DNA of 64,000 nt from positions 186,001 to 250,000 of the forward strand of contig NZ_VUOH01000002.1 of NCBI RefSeq assembly GCF_015390235.1, given 5' to 3'. Source of the DNA: Quadrisphaera sp. INWT6 (lineage in GTDB: Bacteria; Actinomycetota; Actinomycetes; Actinomycetales; Quadrisphaeraceae). Under the pieces are notes generated by a model, which was not told the origin of the DNA, did not search any database, and worked only from the letters and a program-made list of their open reading frames with translations. The position numbers and the translations under genes are program-made. Of this stretch, positions 8,290 through 17,458 are shown piece by piece (positions within the stretch are counted from its first letter, which is position 1; each line of letters opens with the position of its first letter).

Positions 8290-9858
8290 TCAGCGCGCGG
8301 CGGCCGTCGAGCGCCGCAGCCCCAGGAGCACGTCGACCACCAGGAACGCCACGAGGCTGACGCCCAGCACCGGCATCGCCCAGCCGACCGCGGCGGTCAC
8401 GACGACGACGGCCGCGAGCACGGGCGGCGGGAGGCGCCGCCACGCGCCGCGAGGCGCGGGCCGCCCCACCCCCCGGCGCGTGGAGCGGTCGGGCCGGCGC
8501 TGCCACCACATGCGGTAGCCCCACACCACCGAGGCCGTGATCCCCGCCGCGAGCGCCAGGAGCACGAGCTGGTTGGCGAGCCCGAACAGCGAGCCGGAGT
8601 GCGCGTCGACGCCCCAGCGGGCCATCTTCGCCATGAACGGGTAGTCGGAGAACCTGACGACGTCGAGCGCGGTGGCGGTCGGGGCCGCCCCCTCGTCGCC
8701 GGCGACGACGGCCACGGCGGCGCTGTCGACCTGCTCCGGCCAGGACCTGTCGACCTCGTCGACCTTCCACGCCGCCCCCGGTTCGGCGGGCAGCCTGACC
8801 TCGACGAGGCCCGCGGTCAGGCCGGCTCCGCGGGCGGCGTCGAGCACGGCCGAGACGTCGCCGGGGAGCTCAGCGGCCGTCAGCGGCTCCGGCTCGCCCG
8901 GCTCGGGCATCACCATCCCCGCGGTGTGCCCCTCGTGGTCGCCCGTCGCCGACGCCCCCGCGGCGGCGCCGGGGACCGAGGTGTCGACGGTCGGCGTCGT
9001 CCACGACAGCGCCTCGCGCAGCGCGGTGACCCGCTCCCCCGCGTGCGTCGACCAGGTGAGGCCCGTCGCCGAGAGGGCGAGCAGGCCGAGCAGCATCCAT
9101 GATCCGGTGACGGCGTGCAGGCCGCGGGTGCGGGAGCGGCCGGTCAGCCCTCGCTCCAGCAGCAGCGCGCGGCGGGCCCGCTCTCCGGCGCGGCGCGAGC
9201 GGACGCGGCGCGTGGTCCACAGGGCCAGGCCGGAGACGGCGAGCACCGACAGCCACGAGGCGGCCAGCTCGCTGTAGAGGCGGCCGGGCTCCCCGAGGTG
9301 CAGGGTGCGGTGCAGCTCGGACAGCCACGCGCGCAGCGGCATCGCACCGCTGGTGCCGTAGACGGGCAGCTGGCCGACCACCTCACCGGTGCCCGGGTCG
9401 ACGAAGACCGCCTGGCGGTAGGACTCCCGCAGCGACGGGTCGCTGAAGAGCACCCGGGTGGTGTCCCAGGGGGTCGGCGCCGGCCTGACGGCCAGCAGGT
9501 CCGCCTCGCTGCCGGGACCGCGTGCGGCCAGCGCCGCGGTGACCTGGTCGGCCAGGGGCACGGCGGTCGCGGCGGGCTGCACGTGCAGCTCGTGGGCGTA
9601 GACCACCTGCTCCACCTGCGGGGCCACGGCGTACAGCCCGCCGGTCACCGCCGCCACGAGGATGAACGGGGCCACCAGCACCCCGGCGTAGAAGTGCAGG
9701 CGGAGCACCAGGGGCCGCAGCAGGGCCCACGTGCCCGGCGCTGGGGGGCCGGTGGGCGAGCCGGCAGCCGGGTCGGTCGGGTCGGTGGGGTCGCCGGCGC
9801 GGCGGGGCCCTGGCAAGGGCTCGGGCAGGGACGGGGCCGTCGTGTCGTGCGCGGTCAT
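8290..9858 (-). CDS. PepSY-associated transmembrane protein
   Basis: A 522-residue membrane protein with the PepSY_TM layout: an N-terminal polar extension (about 45 residues, Pro/Gly/Thr-rich), a first membrane helix with LHFYAGVLVAPFILVAAVTGGLYA, an external domain, WLSVLAVSGLALW, the WMLLGLLALSATGLTWS helix, and C-terminal helices after GSLFGLANQLVLLAL. Conserved His residues in helices (LRLHFYAG, LHRTLHLG, LHAVTGSW) could bind haem or metal, and an external loop has DHEGHTAGMVMPEPG, a Met/His-rich stretch. Such proteins accompany iron-siderophore or copper handling. The partner membrane gene lies 145 bp upstream on the same strand. Confidence 0.8.
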   Translation of the reverse strand: MTAHDTTAPSLPEPLPGPRRAGDPTDPTDPAAGSPTGPPAPGTWALLRPLVLRLHFYAGVLVAPFILVAAVTGGLYAVAPQVEQVVYAHELHVQPAATAVPLADQVTAALAARGPGSEADLLAVRPAPTPWDTTRVLFSDPSLRESYRQAVFVDPGTGEVVGQLPVYGTSGAMPLRAWLSELHRTLHLGEPGRLYSELAASWLSVLAVSGLALWTTRRVRSRRAGERARRALLLERGLTGRSRTRGLHAVTGSWMLLGLLALSATGLTWSTHAGERVTALREALSWTTPTVDTSVPGAAAGASATGDHEGHTAGMVMPEPGEPEPLTAAELPGDVSAVLDAARGAGLTAGLVEVRLPAEPGAAWKVDEVDRSWPEQVDSAAVAVVAGDEGAAPTATALDVVRFSDYPFMAKMARWGVDAHSGSLFGLANQLVLLALAAGITASVVWGYRMWWQRRPDRSTRRGVGRPAPRGAWRRLPPPVLAAVVVVTAAVGWAMPVLGVSLVAFLVVDVLLGLRRSTAAAR

Positions 9859-10003
9859 CGGGGGTCCTCCGGGCGTGGGCGGCCGCTGCGCGACGTGACG
9901 GGGTCGCCCTCGTCATCGGCACGGCGGCCTGCGGGCATGAGCGCCGCGCACCGCGGGGACCCGGCGCTCGCGCGCTCCCGGCGGGGGCGTGGAGGCGCAG
10001 CGG

Positions 10004-10708
10004 TCAGGCGGGCGCGAGGAGCAGCAGCGGAGGACCGCGCCGCAGCGACCGCCGCGCCAGCAGCAGCGACCGCGGACGCGCGCGCGGGGCGGCCACCGGC
10101 CGTCGGGGCAGGCGCGGGACGACGGCGGACGCGGACGCGGCGAGCACCGCCGCCAGCGGCGCGAGCCACGCCAGGAGCAACCACAGCGAGCGGTCGGCTC
10201 CCGCCAGGACCACCGCGGCGGCCAGGGTGGCCACCACGTGGGCGGCGAGCATCGCGGCGGCAGCAGCGCCGGCCGACGGGTCCGCGGCCCCGGCGGTGCC
10301 CGCGGTCCCGGCAGCGCTCGCGGCGCCGGCCGCGGCGTCGACGGGCAGCAGCAGACCGCTGAGCGGGCCGCCGTGGGCGTGGACGTGCAGGGCCCCCGCT
10401 GGTGACGCCGACTGCGCTGCCCGCAGAGCACCGGCTCCGGCACCGGCCGGGGCGGCGAGCACGGTGAAGGCGACGTGCAGCACCACCTGCCCGGCGCCGA
10501 GCAGCGCCAGCGCGGCCGGGAGGGTCACGCGCCGCGCCGTGGCGGCGTGCGCCGCGAACGCCGCCGCGACGACCACGCCGGCCAGCAGCAGGCCCGGCGG
10601 GAGGTCACCGCCGCCGGCGAGGTGGGCCGTCGAGGCGATGCCGACGACGACGAGCGCCAGCGCGAGGCCGCGGGCCGCGCGCAGCGCGCCGCTGACCGGG
10701 TGCCCCAC
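10004..10708 (-). CDS. multi-pass membrane protein of unknown function, His-rich loop
   Basis: A 234-residue protein with about five to six hydrophobic segments (LALALVVVGIASTAHLAG, LLLAGVVVAAAFAAHAA, ALALLGAGQVVLHVAFTVLA, MLAAHVVATLAAAVVLAG, LLLAWLAPLAAVLAA). Between them is an Ala/Gly-rich loop with LHVHAHGG. In many actinobacteria a gene of this type precedes a PepSY_TM gene in copper- or iron-responsive clusters, and the same arrangement is seen here. The GTG at 10708 has no clear ribosome site, so the start is uncertain. The frame remains open far upstream but only in antisense of other genes. Confidence 0.6.
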   Translation of the reverse strand: MGHPVSGALRAARGLALALVVVGIASTAHLAGGGDLPPGLLLAGVVVAAAFAAHAATARRVTLPAALALLGAGQVVLHVAFTVLAAPAGAGAGALRAAQSASPAGALHVHAHGGPLSGLLLPVDAAAGAASAAGTAGTAGAADPSAGAAAAAMLAAHVVATLAAAVVLAGADRSLWLLLAWLAPLAAVLAASASAVVPRLPRRPVAAPRARPRSLLLARRSLRRGPPLLLLAPA

Positions 10709-10840
10709 GGGCCAGACCGTAGCCGAGCACGGGGCCCCGCCCGGGGACGTCGGCGGGAGGTCGGCGGGAGGTCGGCGAGGAGCTGGTGCGCCCGTCCGGA
10801 GCACGGCGGTGTGAGCGCTCTCACCGGGATCGGGCAGGCT

Positions 10841-12481
10841 GTGTCCGTGGCGACGCAGGCACCGACGGCTCAGAGCCGGTCCAACAGCACGTCCAGCACG
10901 GCCATCACCGAGGGCCGCACGGCGCTCGGCGTCGAGCTGGGCTCGACGCGCATCAAGGCCGTGCTCATCGGCCCCGACCACGAGGTGCTCGCCGCGGGCA
11001 GCCACTCGTGGGAGAACCAGCTGGTCGAGCGGGTGTGGACCTACGCCGAGGACGACGTGTGGTCGGGCCTGCAGGGCGCGTACGCCGCGCTGGCCGCTGA
11101 CGTCCGCGAGCGCCACGGCGTCGAGCTGGAGCGCGTGGGCGGCCTGGGCGTCTCGGCGATGATGCACGGCTACGTCGCCCTCGACGCCGGCGGCGAGCTG
11201 CTGGTGCCGTTCCGCACCTGGCGCAACACGAGCACGGGCGAGGCGGTCGACCGCCTCAGCGGCCCGCTCGACTTCAACGTGCCGCACCGCTGGAGCATCG
11301 CCCACCTGTTCCAGGCGGTGCTCGACGGCGAGGAGCACCTCCCGCGCCTGTCCACGGCCACCACGCTGGCCGGCTGGGTGCACCACCGGCTGACGGGCGA
11401 GCACGTGCTGGGCGTCGGTGACGCGAGCGGCGTCTTCCCCATCGACTCCTCCACCGGCACCTACGACGCCGCGCGCCTCGCGACCACGCAGCGCCTCCTC
11501 GCCGAGGAGGGCTTCACCACGCCGCTGGAGCAGGTGCTGCCGCGCGTGGCCTCCGCCGGCGAGGCCGCCGGCTCGCTCACGCCCGAGGGCGCGGCGCTGC
11601 TCGACCCGAGCGGCCGGCTCCAGCCGGGCGCCCCCGTGTGCCCGCCCGAGGGCGACGCGGGCACCGGCATGGTGGCCACCGGCTCGGTGGCGCCCCGCAC
11701 CGGCAACGTCAGCGCCGGCACCTCGATCTTCGCGATGGTGGTGCTGGAGGGCCCGCTGTCGCAGGTGCACCGCGAGCTCGACCTCGTGACCACGCCCGCG
11801 GGAGACCCGGTCGCGATGGTCCACTGCAACAACGGCGCCAGCGAGCTCAACGCGTGGGCGGGCCTGTTCAAGGAGTTCGCCGCCGCGGTCGGGGCCCCCG
11901 CCGACGACGCGACCGTGTTCGGCGCCCTGTTCCGCGCCTCGCTCGAGGGCGCCGCGGACGGCGGCGGGATGCTCGCCTACAACTACCTCTCCGGTGAGCC
12001 GATCACCGAGCTCGAGGAGGGGCGCCCGCTGTTCCTGCGGACGCCGGGCAGCCCCTTCGACCTGGCGACGTTCATGCGCACGCAGATCTACGCGGCGTTC
12101 GCGACGCTGCGGATCGGCATGGACGTGCTCTCGGCCGAGGGCGTGCGCCTGGACGGGATGTTCGCGCACGGCGGCGTCTTCGCCACCCCCGGCGTCGCCC
12201 AGCGCCACCTCGCCGCCGCCATCGACTCCCCCGTCTCCGTCGGTGACGTCGCCGCCGAGGGCGGCGCGTGGGGCATCGCCGTGCTGGCGGCCTTCGCCGC
12301 GGGCACGGGCGGGCGCGCCGAGGGCCAGTCGCTCGCCGGCTACCTGGCGCACCGCGTCTTCGACGGCGTCGAGCTGACCACGGTCTCGCCGCAGGCCGAC
12401 GACGTCGCCGGGTTCGCCGCCTACCTGCAGCGCTACGTCGCGGCGCTCCCGGTCGAGCGGGCCGCCGTCGAGCACGCCTGA
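10841..12481 (+). CDS. FGGY-family carbohydrate kinase (xylulokinase/ribulokinase-like)
   Basis: A 546-residue kinase of the FGGY fold. The first phosphate-binding strand is visible as LGVELGSTRIKAVLIG (about residues 30-45), the substrate region as SAMMHGYVALD and FRTWRNTST, and the C-terminal half has FAHGGVFATPGVAQ near the adenine pocket. It transfers ATP phosphate to a pentulose or related sugar. The text is closest in my memory to the large group annotated as xylulokinase or L-ribulokinase; isomerase or transporter neighbours that would decide the sugar are absent. GTG 10841 and GTG 10847 are both plausible. It ends at a strong hairpin. Confidence 0.8.
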   Translation: MSVATQAPTAQSRSNSTSSTAITEGRTALGVELGSTRIKAVLIGPDHEVLAAGSHSWENQLVERVWTYAEDDVWSGLQGAYAALAADVRERHGVELERVGGLGVSAMMHGYVALDAGGELLVPFRTWRNTSTGEAVDRLSGPLDFNVPHRWSIAHLFQAVLDGEEHLPRLSTATTLAGWVHHRLTGEHVLGVGDASGVFPIDSSTGTYDAARLATTQRLLAEEGFTTPLEQVLPRVASAGEAAGSLTPEGAALLDPSGRLQPGAPVCPPEGDAGTGMVATGSVAPRTGNVSAGTSIFAMVVLEGPLSQVHRELDLVTTPAGDPVAMVHCNNGASELNAWAGLFKEFAAAVGAPADDATVFGALFRASLEGAADGGGMLAYNYLSGEPITELEEGRPLFLRTPGSPFDLATFMRTQIYAAFATLRIGMDVLSAEGVRLDGMFAHGGVFATPGVAQRHLAAAIDSPVSVGDVAAEGGAWGIAVLAAFAAGTGGRAEGQSLAGYLAHRVFDGVELTTVSPQADDVAGFAAYLQRYVAALPVERAAVEHA

Positions 12482-12489
12482 GCTCCCTG

Positions 12490-12517
12490 ACGGTGCTCGG
12501 GGCGCCCCGAGCACCGT
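12490..12517 (+). terminator. palindromic terminator after the FGGY kinase
   Basis: ACGGTGCTCGGGGC is followed directly by its exact inverse GCCCCGAGCACCGT, a 28-base perfect palindrome that can fold into a GC-rich hairpin 8 bp after the kinase stop. Confidence 0.75.
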
Positions 12518-12911
12518 CCGCACCCACCAGGGGGAGTCGCCGCTCCTGACGGCGGCAGGACGTCGCGACCGCAGGTCGTGCTCGCTCAGGACCAGGAGCG
12601 ACCACCTCGGCCGGTCCTGCGGTGGTGTGCAGGACGCGGCTCGGGTGTCGGCGGTCCGCACGGCCTGACCAGCGCCCCGAGGAGAGTCCTCGGCGGACAG
12701 CGGACGGCGTCCGCTCACGGCGCCCTCCCTGTGGAGAGCCGTCCACAGATCCTTGGTGCCCACCAGACGCTGTCCGCACCTGCCGTGAGAGGTCCCCCAC
12801 CGGGACCCGGACCGTGCGGAGACGACCGTGCGCGGGTAACGTCCGCCGAGGTGCGCCGGGAAGTCTGGTCGGCAGCGTCTCCGTCGACCCCCGCACCTCC
12901 GGGAGCCACCC
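12518..12911. other. 394-bp intergenic region upstream of nhaA with several small stems
   Basis: No convincing gene is seen here. The region holds several short inverted repeats in the likely 5' leader of nhaA: AGCGGAC/GTCCGCT (12699-12705 with 12709-12715), CTGTGGA/TCCACAG (12729-12735 with 12742-12748) and an imperfect stem around GGTCGTGCTCGCTC / GGAGCGACC near 12575-12615. It could be a structured regulatory leader, but no known riboswitch class could be matched by eye. Confidence 0.5.
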
Positions 12912-14300
12912 GTGCCCACCACCCCCCCGCGCCTGTTCGCCCGCGGCAGCTGGTCCGAAGCCTCCCGCATCGCCGCGCTGCTGCGCCGCGAGACCGTCGG
13001 CGGGATGCTGCTCATCGCCGGTGCGCTCGTCGCCCTGGTGTGGGCCAACACGCCCTGGGCGCCCGCGTACGAGGGGCTGCGCGACACCGTCGTCGGTCCC
13101 TCGGCCCTGCACCTCGACCTCTCGCTGGGCACCTGGGCCGCCGACGGCCTGCTCGCGGTCTTCTTCTTCGTGGCCGGCCTCGAGCTCAAGCGCGAGTTCG
13201 TCGCCGGTGACCTGCGCGACCCGCGCAAGGCCGCCCTGCCGGTGGCCGCCGCCGTCGGCGGCATGGCGGTGCCGGCGCTGGTCTACGCCGCCATCAACCT
13301 CACCAGCGACGACGGCCTCGTCGGGTGGGCCATCCCCACCGCCACCGACATCGCCTTCGCCCTCGCCGTGCTCGCCGTCATCAGCACCCACCTGCCCGCG
13401 GCGCTGCGCACCTTCCTGCTCACCCTCGCGATCGTCGACGACCTGCTCGCCATCACGGTGATCGCCGTCTTCTACACGAGCTCCCTGTCGTTCGCGCCGC
13501 TGCTGCTGGCCCTGGTGCCGCTGGCGCTGTTCGGCTTCCTGGTGCAGAAGCGCGTCCGGCACTGGTGGCTGCTGCTGCCCCTGGCCTTCGCCACCTGGGT
13601 GCTCGTCCACGAGTCGGGCGTCCACGCCACCGTCGCCGCGGTGCTCCTGGCCTTCACCGTCCCGGTGCTGCGCAGCCGCGCGGCCGGCGGCCCCGAGGCC
13701 GGTCCCGGGCTCGCCGAGCACTTCGAGCACCGCATCCGGCCGATCAGCGCCGGCATCGCCGTCCCCGTGTTCGCGTTCTTCTCCGCCGGGGTGACCCTCG
13801 GCGGTCTGCAGGGGCTGCAGGCGTCGCTGACCGACTCGGTGGCCGTCGGCATCGTCGTGGGCCTCGTGGTCGGCAAGGCCGTCGGCATCACCGGGGCGAC
13901 GTGGCTCGTCAGCCGCTTCACCAGGGCCGAGCTCGACGAGGACCTGCGCTGGCCCGACGTGGTCGGCCTGTCCCTGCTCGGCGGGATCGGGTTCACCGTG
14001 TCGCTGCTCATCGGCGAGCTGGCCTTCGGGGCGGGCTCGCCGCGCGACGAGCACGTCAAGGTCGGCGTCCTCACCGGCACGCTGCTCGCGGCGGTGCTGG
14101 CCGCCGCGGTGCTCAAGCCGCGCGACCGGCACTACCGCCGCATCGCGGAGGCCGAGGCGCGCGACGACGACGGCGACGGCGTCCCGGACGTCTACCAGGA
14201 GCCGTCGGGGTCTGGCTCCGACCGGGAGCGCTCGCCGCGCGAGACCGTCGACGAGCGCTCCGCCCGCCGGCGCCGCACGGACCCCGACGACCTCCCCTGA
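12912..14300 (+). CDS. nhaA: Na+/H+ antiporter NhaA
   Basis: A 462-residue antiporter exporting Na+ in exchange for protons, used in pH and salt homeostasis. Diagnostic motifs are [30 protein letters not shown] and the ion-binding Asp pair in [10 protein letters not shown] (about residues 178-180), plus [17 protein letters not shown] near the end. About 11-12 helices are present. The C-terminal tail after residue 400 is a long polar, acidic/basic cytosolic extension ([15 protein letters not shown]) absent from the E. coli protein. GTG 12912 follows GGGAGCCACC. The BCCT transporter downstream suggests a shared osmotic/ionic stress theme. Confidence 0.93.
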   Translation: MPTTPPRLFARGSWSEASRIAALLRRETVGGMLLIAGALVALVWANTPWAPAYEGLRDTVVGPSALHLDLSLGTWAADGLLAVFFFVAGLELKREFVAGDLRDPRKAALPVAAAVGGMAVPALVYAAINLTSDDGLVGWAIPTATDIAFALAVLAVISTHLPAALRTFLLTLAIVDDLLAITVIAVFYTSSLSFAPLLLALVPLALFGFLVQKRVRHWWLLLPLAFATWVLVHESGVHATVAAVLLAFTVPVLRSRAAGGPEAGPGLAEHFEHRIRPISAGIAVPVFAFFSAGVTLGGLQGLQASLTDSVAVGIVVGLVVGKAVGITGATWLVSRFTRAELDEDLRWPDVVGLSLLGGIGFTVSLLIGELAFGAGSPRDEHVKVGVLTGTLLAAVLAAAVLKPRDRHYRRIAEAEARDDDGDGVPDVYQEPSGSGSDRERSPRETVDERSARRRRTDPDDLP

Positions 14301-14458
14301 CGCCCGTCCCCGGCGCGCGGGGCCGTCCGAGTGTTGCGGTCGAGCAACGGTGTCGTCTCGCAGACCTGCTGGTCAGGGACCCGCGGCGGCTCTCCGGGGG
14401 ACCCGGTCGGGTGTCGCTCGACCGGCAGGGGGCGGGTGCGGCCGTTAGCGTCCAGCGG

Positions 14459-16222
14459 GTGATCGTCGACCCCGGCACCCAGCAGGAGACCCCACCGGCT
14501 CCCGTCGCCGCGCCCCCCGCGGCGTCGGCGGGCGCCTCCGGCGCACGCGTCGTTCCGTGGGTGTTCTGGCCCGCCGCCGTGGTCGTCCTCGGGCTCTCGG
14601 TCTTCGCGATGGTCCTCCCCGACAGCGCGTCGACGTTCTTCGGTGCGGCGCAGTCGGCCGTCGTCCGCTCCTTCAGCTGGTACTACGTGCTGATCGCGGC
14701 CTTCTTCGTGGCGTTCGCGCTGACGATGGGCTTCAGCCGCTTCGGCGACATCAAGCTGGGCCGCGACGAGGAGGAGCCGGAGTTCTCGGCGCTGGCGTGG
14801 TTCGCGCTCCTCTTCGCCGCGGGCATGGGCATCGGCCTGGTCTTCTACGGCGTGAGCGAGCCGCTCAGCCACTTCGTCACCCCGCCGCCGGGCAGCAGCG
14901 GCACCGCGCCGGAGCTCGCGCTGGGCGCCCTGTCGCAGACCTACCTGCACTGGGGCCTGCACGCGTGGGCGATCTACGTCGTCGTCGGGCTGGCGCTGGC
15001 CTACGCCATCCACCGCCGCGGCCGCCCGATCTCCATCCGCTGGGCGCTCGAGCCGCTGCTCGGACGCCGCGTGAACGGCGGGTGGGGCAACGCCATCGAC
15101 GCCCTCGCCCTCATCGGCACGGTCTTCGGCGTGGCCACCTCCCTGGGGCTCGGCGTGCTGCAGATCGGCACCGGCCTCCAGGCGGTGGGCCTGCCCGACC
15201 TGGGCTCCTGGGCCGACGTCGCGATCATCGGCGTCATCACCGTCTTCGTGCTCGCCTCGGTCCTGTCCGGTGTCGCCAAGGGCATGAAGTGGCTGTCCAC
15301 CGCCAACCTGCTGCTCGCCGCCGTGCTGCTCCTCGTCGTCCTCTTCGCCGGGCCGACCGTGTCGGTGCTGCGCGAGCTGGTGCAGTCCGTCGGGGCCTAC
15401 CTCCAGGGCTTCGTGGGCCTCGCCTTCAGCGTCAGCGCGCTGCAGGGCAGCGAGGGCGAGGCGTGGCAGGGGGCGTGGACCTCGTTCTACTGGGGCTGGT
15501 GGATGTCGTGGGCGCCCTTCGTGGGCGTCTTCATCGCCCGCGTCAGCCGGGGCCGCACCGTGCGGGAGTTCGTGCTCGGCGTGCTCCTGGTGCCCACGCT
15601 GCTGACCATCACCTGGTTCGCCGTCATCGGCGGCTCCGCGGTCATCCGCGAGCTGCGCGACCCCGGCTCGATGCTCACGCCCGAGGGCACCGTCGACCTG
15701 CAGGGCGCGCTCTTCCAGCTGCTGGACGGCTTGCCGGCGGGCGCCGTCCTGTCGGTCGGGGCGATCGTCCTCATCGGCATCTTCTTCGTCACCTCCGCCG
15801 ACTCCGGAGCCCTGGTGATGGGCATGATCGCGACCGGCGGCTCGGCCGAGCCCGCTCGGTGGGTGCGGATCTTCTTCACCCTGGCCACGGCGGTGCTGGC
15901 GTCGGCGCTGCTGCTGGCCGGGGGGAGCTCGGGGCTGGAGGCGCTCCAGAGCGCGGCGATCATGGTGGCGCTGCCGTTCAGCGTGGTCATGCTCCTGCTG
16001 TGCTGGGCCACGGTGATCGCGTTCCGCCGCGAGCGGCGCGTGTACGACCGGGTGCAGCGCCACCAGCTCCTGGAGCAGGTCGGTGAGCACTACGGCCTGG
16101 AGGTCGAGACGCCCAACGAGGGCGGCGTGGCGGTCCCCTCGTGGCTGCGCCGGCGCCGGCCCACCGGGACGGGCGCGGGCTCCGGCTCCCGCAGCGGCAG
16201 CTCTCGCGAGACCGGTGCTTGA
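14459..16222 (+). CDS. betT: BCCT-family betaine/carnitine/choline transporter
   Basis: A 587-residue secondary transporter with 12 predicted helices. Family signatures include FAAGMGIGLVFYGVSEPLSHF (glycine-rich helix for substrate and Na+), LHWGLHAWAIY and the highly conserved WGWWMSWAPFVGVFIARVSRGRTVREF segment with the aromatic-box Trp residues. It imports quaternary ammonium compatible solutes by Na+ or H+ symport. The C-terminus (after about residue 520) is charged and ends in a Gly/Ser-rich tail, the position where osmosensing tails occur in BetP-type members. GTG 14459 is the best start: the preceding 1.1 kb of open frame is antisense-like noise over nhaA. The substrate is not resolvable. 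Confidence 0.88.
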   Translation: MIVDPGTQQETPPAPVAAPPAASAGASGARVVPWVFWPAAVVVLGLSVFAMVLPDSASTFFGAAQSAVVRSFSWYYVLIAAFFVAFALTMGFSRFGDIKLGRDEEEPEFSALAWFALLFAAGMGIGLVFYGVSEPLSHFVTPPPGSSGTAPELALGALSQTYLHWGLHAWAIYVVVGLALAYAIHRRGRPISIRWALEPLLGRRVNGGWGNAIDALALIGTVFGVATSLGLGVLQIGTGLQAVGLPDLGSWADVAIIGVITVFVLASVLSGVAKGMKWLSTANLLLAAVLLLVVLFAGPTVSVLRELVQSVGAYLQGFVGLAFSVSALQGSEGEAWQGAWTSFYWGWWMSWAPFVGVFIARVSRGRTVREFVLGVLLVPTLLTITWFAVIGGSAVIRELRDPGSMLTPEGTVDLQGALFQLLDGLPAGAVLSVGAIVLIGIFFVTSADSGALVMGMIATGGSAEPARWVRIFFTLATAVLASALLLAGGSSGLEALQSAAIMVALPFSVVMLLLCWATVIAFRRERRVYDRVQRHQLLEQVGEHYGLEVETPNEGGVAVPSWLRRRRPTGTGAGSGSRSGSSRETGA

Positions 16223-16438
16223 CAGCCGTCGGCGCTCCTGACCGTCCTCGACGGAGGTCATGAGCGGTAGCGCGAAGCCCTGGCTCGCTACCCGGCGACC
16301 CTCCCCCACGGCGGGGTGCCCCAGGTGACGACCCGGCCGGACGCTCCGTTCGACGAGCGTGGTTCCACCGCTCCTGCCGCGCGGGGGGACGCCGAGCAGC
16401 GCCCCGTCCCCGTCGGCTGAGCCGGTGCCGGCGGTCCC
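16223..16438. other. 216-bp gap between convergent BCCT gene and LacI pseudogene
   Basis: No gene is seen. It contains an imperfect stem (GCTCCTGACC near 16233 with GGTCATGAGC near 16257) followed by GGTAGCG/CGCTACC around 16266-16292, which may terminate transcription from the BCCT gene. Confidence 0.4.
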
Positions 16439-17448
16439 TCAGGTGCTCTCGCGCACCACCAGGCGGTGCAGGGTGGTGTAGCGCCGGGGGCCGCCGGTGC
16501 AGGCGCCGCGGATGCGCTCGTCGAGCAGCGACACCGCGCTGTGCGCCACGGCGCGGATGCCGGCGTCGACGGTGGTGAGCCTCGGGTGGGTGGTCCTGGC
16601 CGAGCGCACGTCGTCGAAGCCCACCACGGCGACGGCGCCGGGCACCGCGAGCCCGCGCCGCGCCAGCGCGTGCAGCACCCCGGTGGCCAGGGAGTCGGAG
16701 AAGGCGAAGACGGCGTCGAAGGGCGTCCCCGCCTGCAGCAGCCGGTCGACGGCGGCGGCGCCGTCGTCGGTGCCCCACCCCCGCACGTCGACGAGGAGGG
16801 CGGGGTCGACCGCGATGCCCGCGCTCTGCAGCCCCGTAGCCCCGCGCGGTACCCCTCCGCGCGCCGCACGGCGGCGGACACGGGGGAAGGAGACGAGTGC
16901 GGCCCGACGGCGGCGATGCGCCGGCGCCCCGTGGACACCAGGTGGGCCACCGCGGCCTCGGCGGCCTCGGCGTCGGGCGTGGTCACGTGGTCGACGGGGC
17001 CGTCGACCACCTGCTCCCCCAGCACCACCAGGGGGTGGCCGCCCGCCAGGGCGGCGACGTCCTCGGTCTCGAGCGAGAGCGACTGGATGACGAGGCCGCA
17101 GCTCGCGCCGTGGGCGGAGTGGCGCAGCACCCGCAGCTCGGACTCGCCCCGGGCGCCGGTCTGCTGCACGAGCACGTCGTAGCCGTGGTCGGCGCCCTCG
17201 AGCACCACGGCGGCGGCCAGCTCGCCGAAGTACTCCGCGTCGAGGAAGGGGACGGCCAGGGTGATGGAGCGGCCGCAGGGGTCCTCGGCCGCCGGCCGGC
17301 GGACGGTGCCCGGCAGCGGGAGGCGGCCGAGCACCCCGTTCAGCGCCACGCCACCGCCCGGGGCGCCGGGGAGGTCTGGTTCAGCACCGCGACATCCTGG
17401 CGGTGGCGCGGCGTCCTCCGACAGGCCGGCACAGGCTGTCTCCCACAA
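16439..17448 (-). pseudogene. LacI-family transcriptional regulator, frameshifted and lacking an intact HTH
   Basis: The ligand-binding half of a LacI/GalR repressor is split over two frames. The upstream part reads from ITLAVPFLDAEYFGE to STGRRRIAAVG and EGYRAGL, then continues out of frame; the downstream part resumes as LQSAGIAVDP, FDAVFAFSDSLATGVLHAL, AVVGFDDV and RLTTVDAG. The break coincides with a direct repeat AGCCCC at 16830-16835 and 16838-16843; deleting 8 bp restores the frame exactly. The N-terminal helix-turn-helix is reduced to a VALNG-like remnant, so DNA binding is also lost. Either a real decaying gene or, less likely given both defects, an assembly error. It lies 10 bp after the aminotransferase fusion gene on the same strand. 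Confidence 0.75.
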
Positions 17449-17458
17449 TGGGGACAGG

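Noticed and set aside
12072..14132. Large minus-strand protein opposite nhaA and the FGGY kinase
   Set aside because: Composition is dominated by Gly/Gln/Glu/His/Arg typical of antisense frames in GC-rich DNA; the plus-strand genes have full family motifs.
14192..16309. 705-residue minus-strand protein opposite the BCCT gene
   Set aside because: Antisense shadow with the same skewed composition; no motif and fully covered by the BCCT transporter on the other strand.
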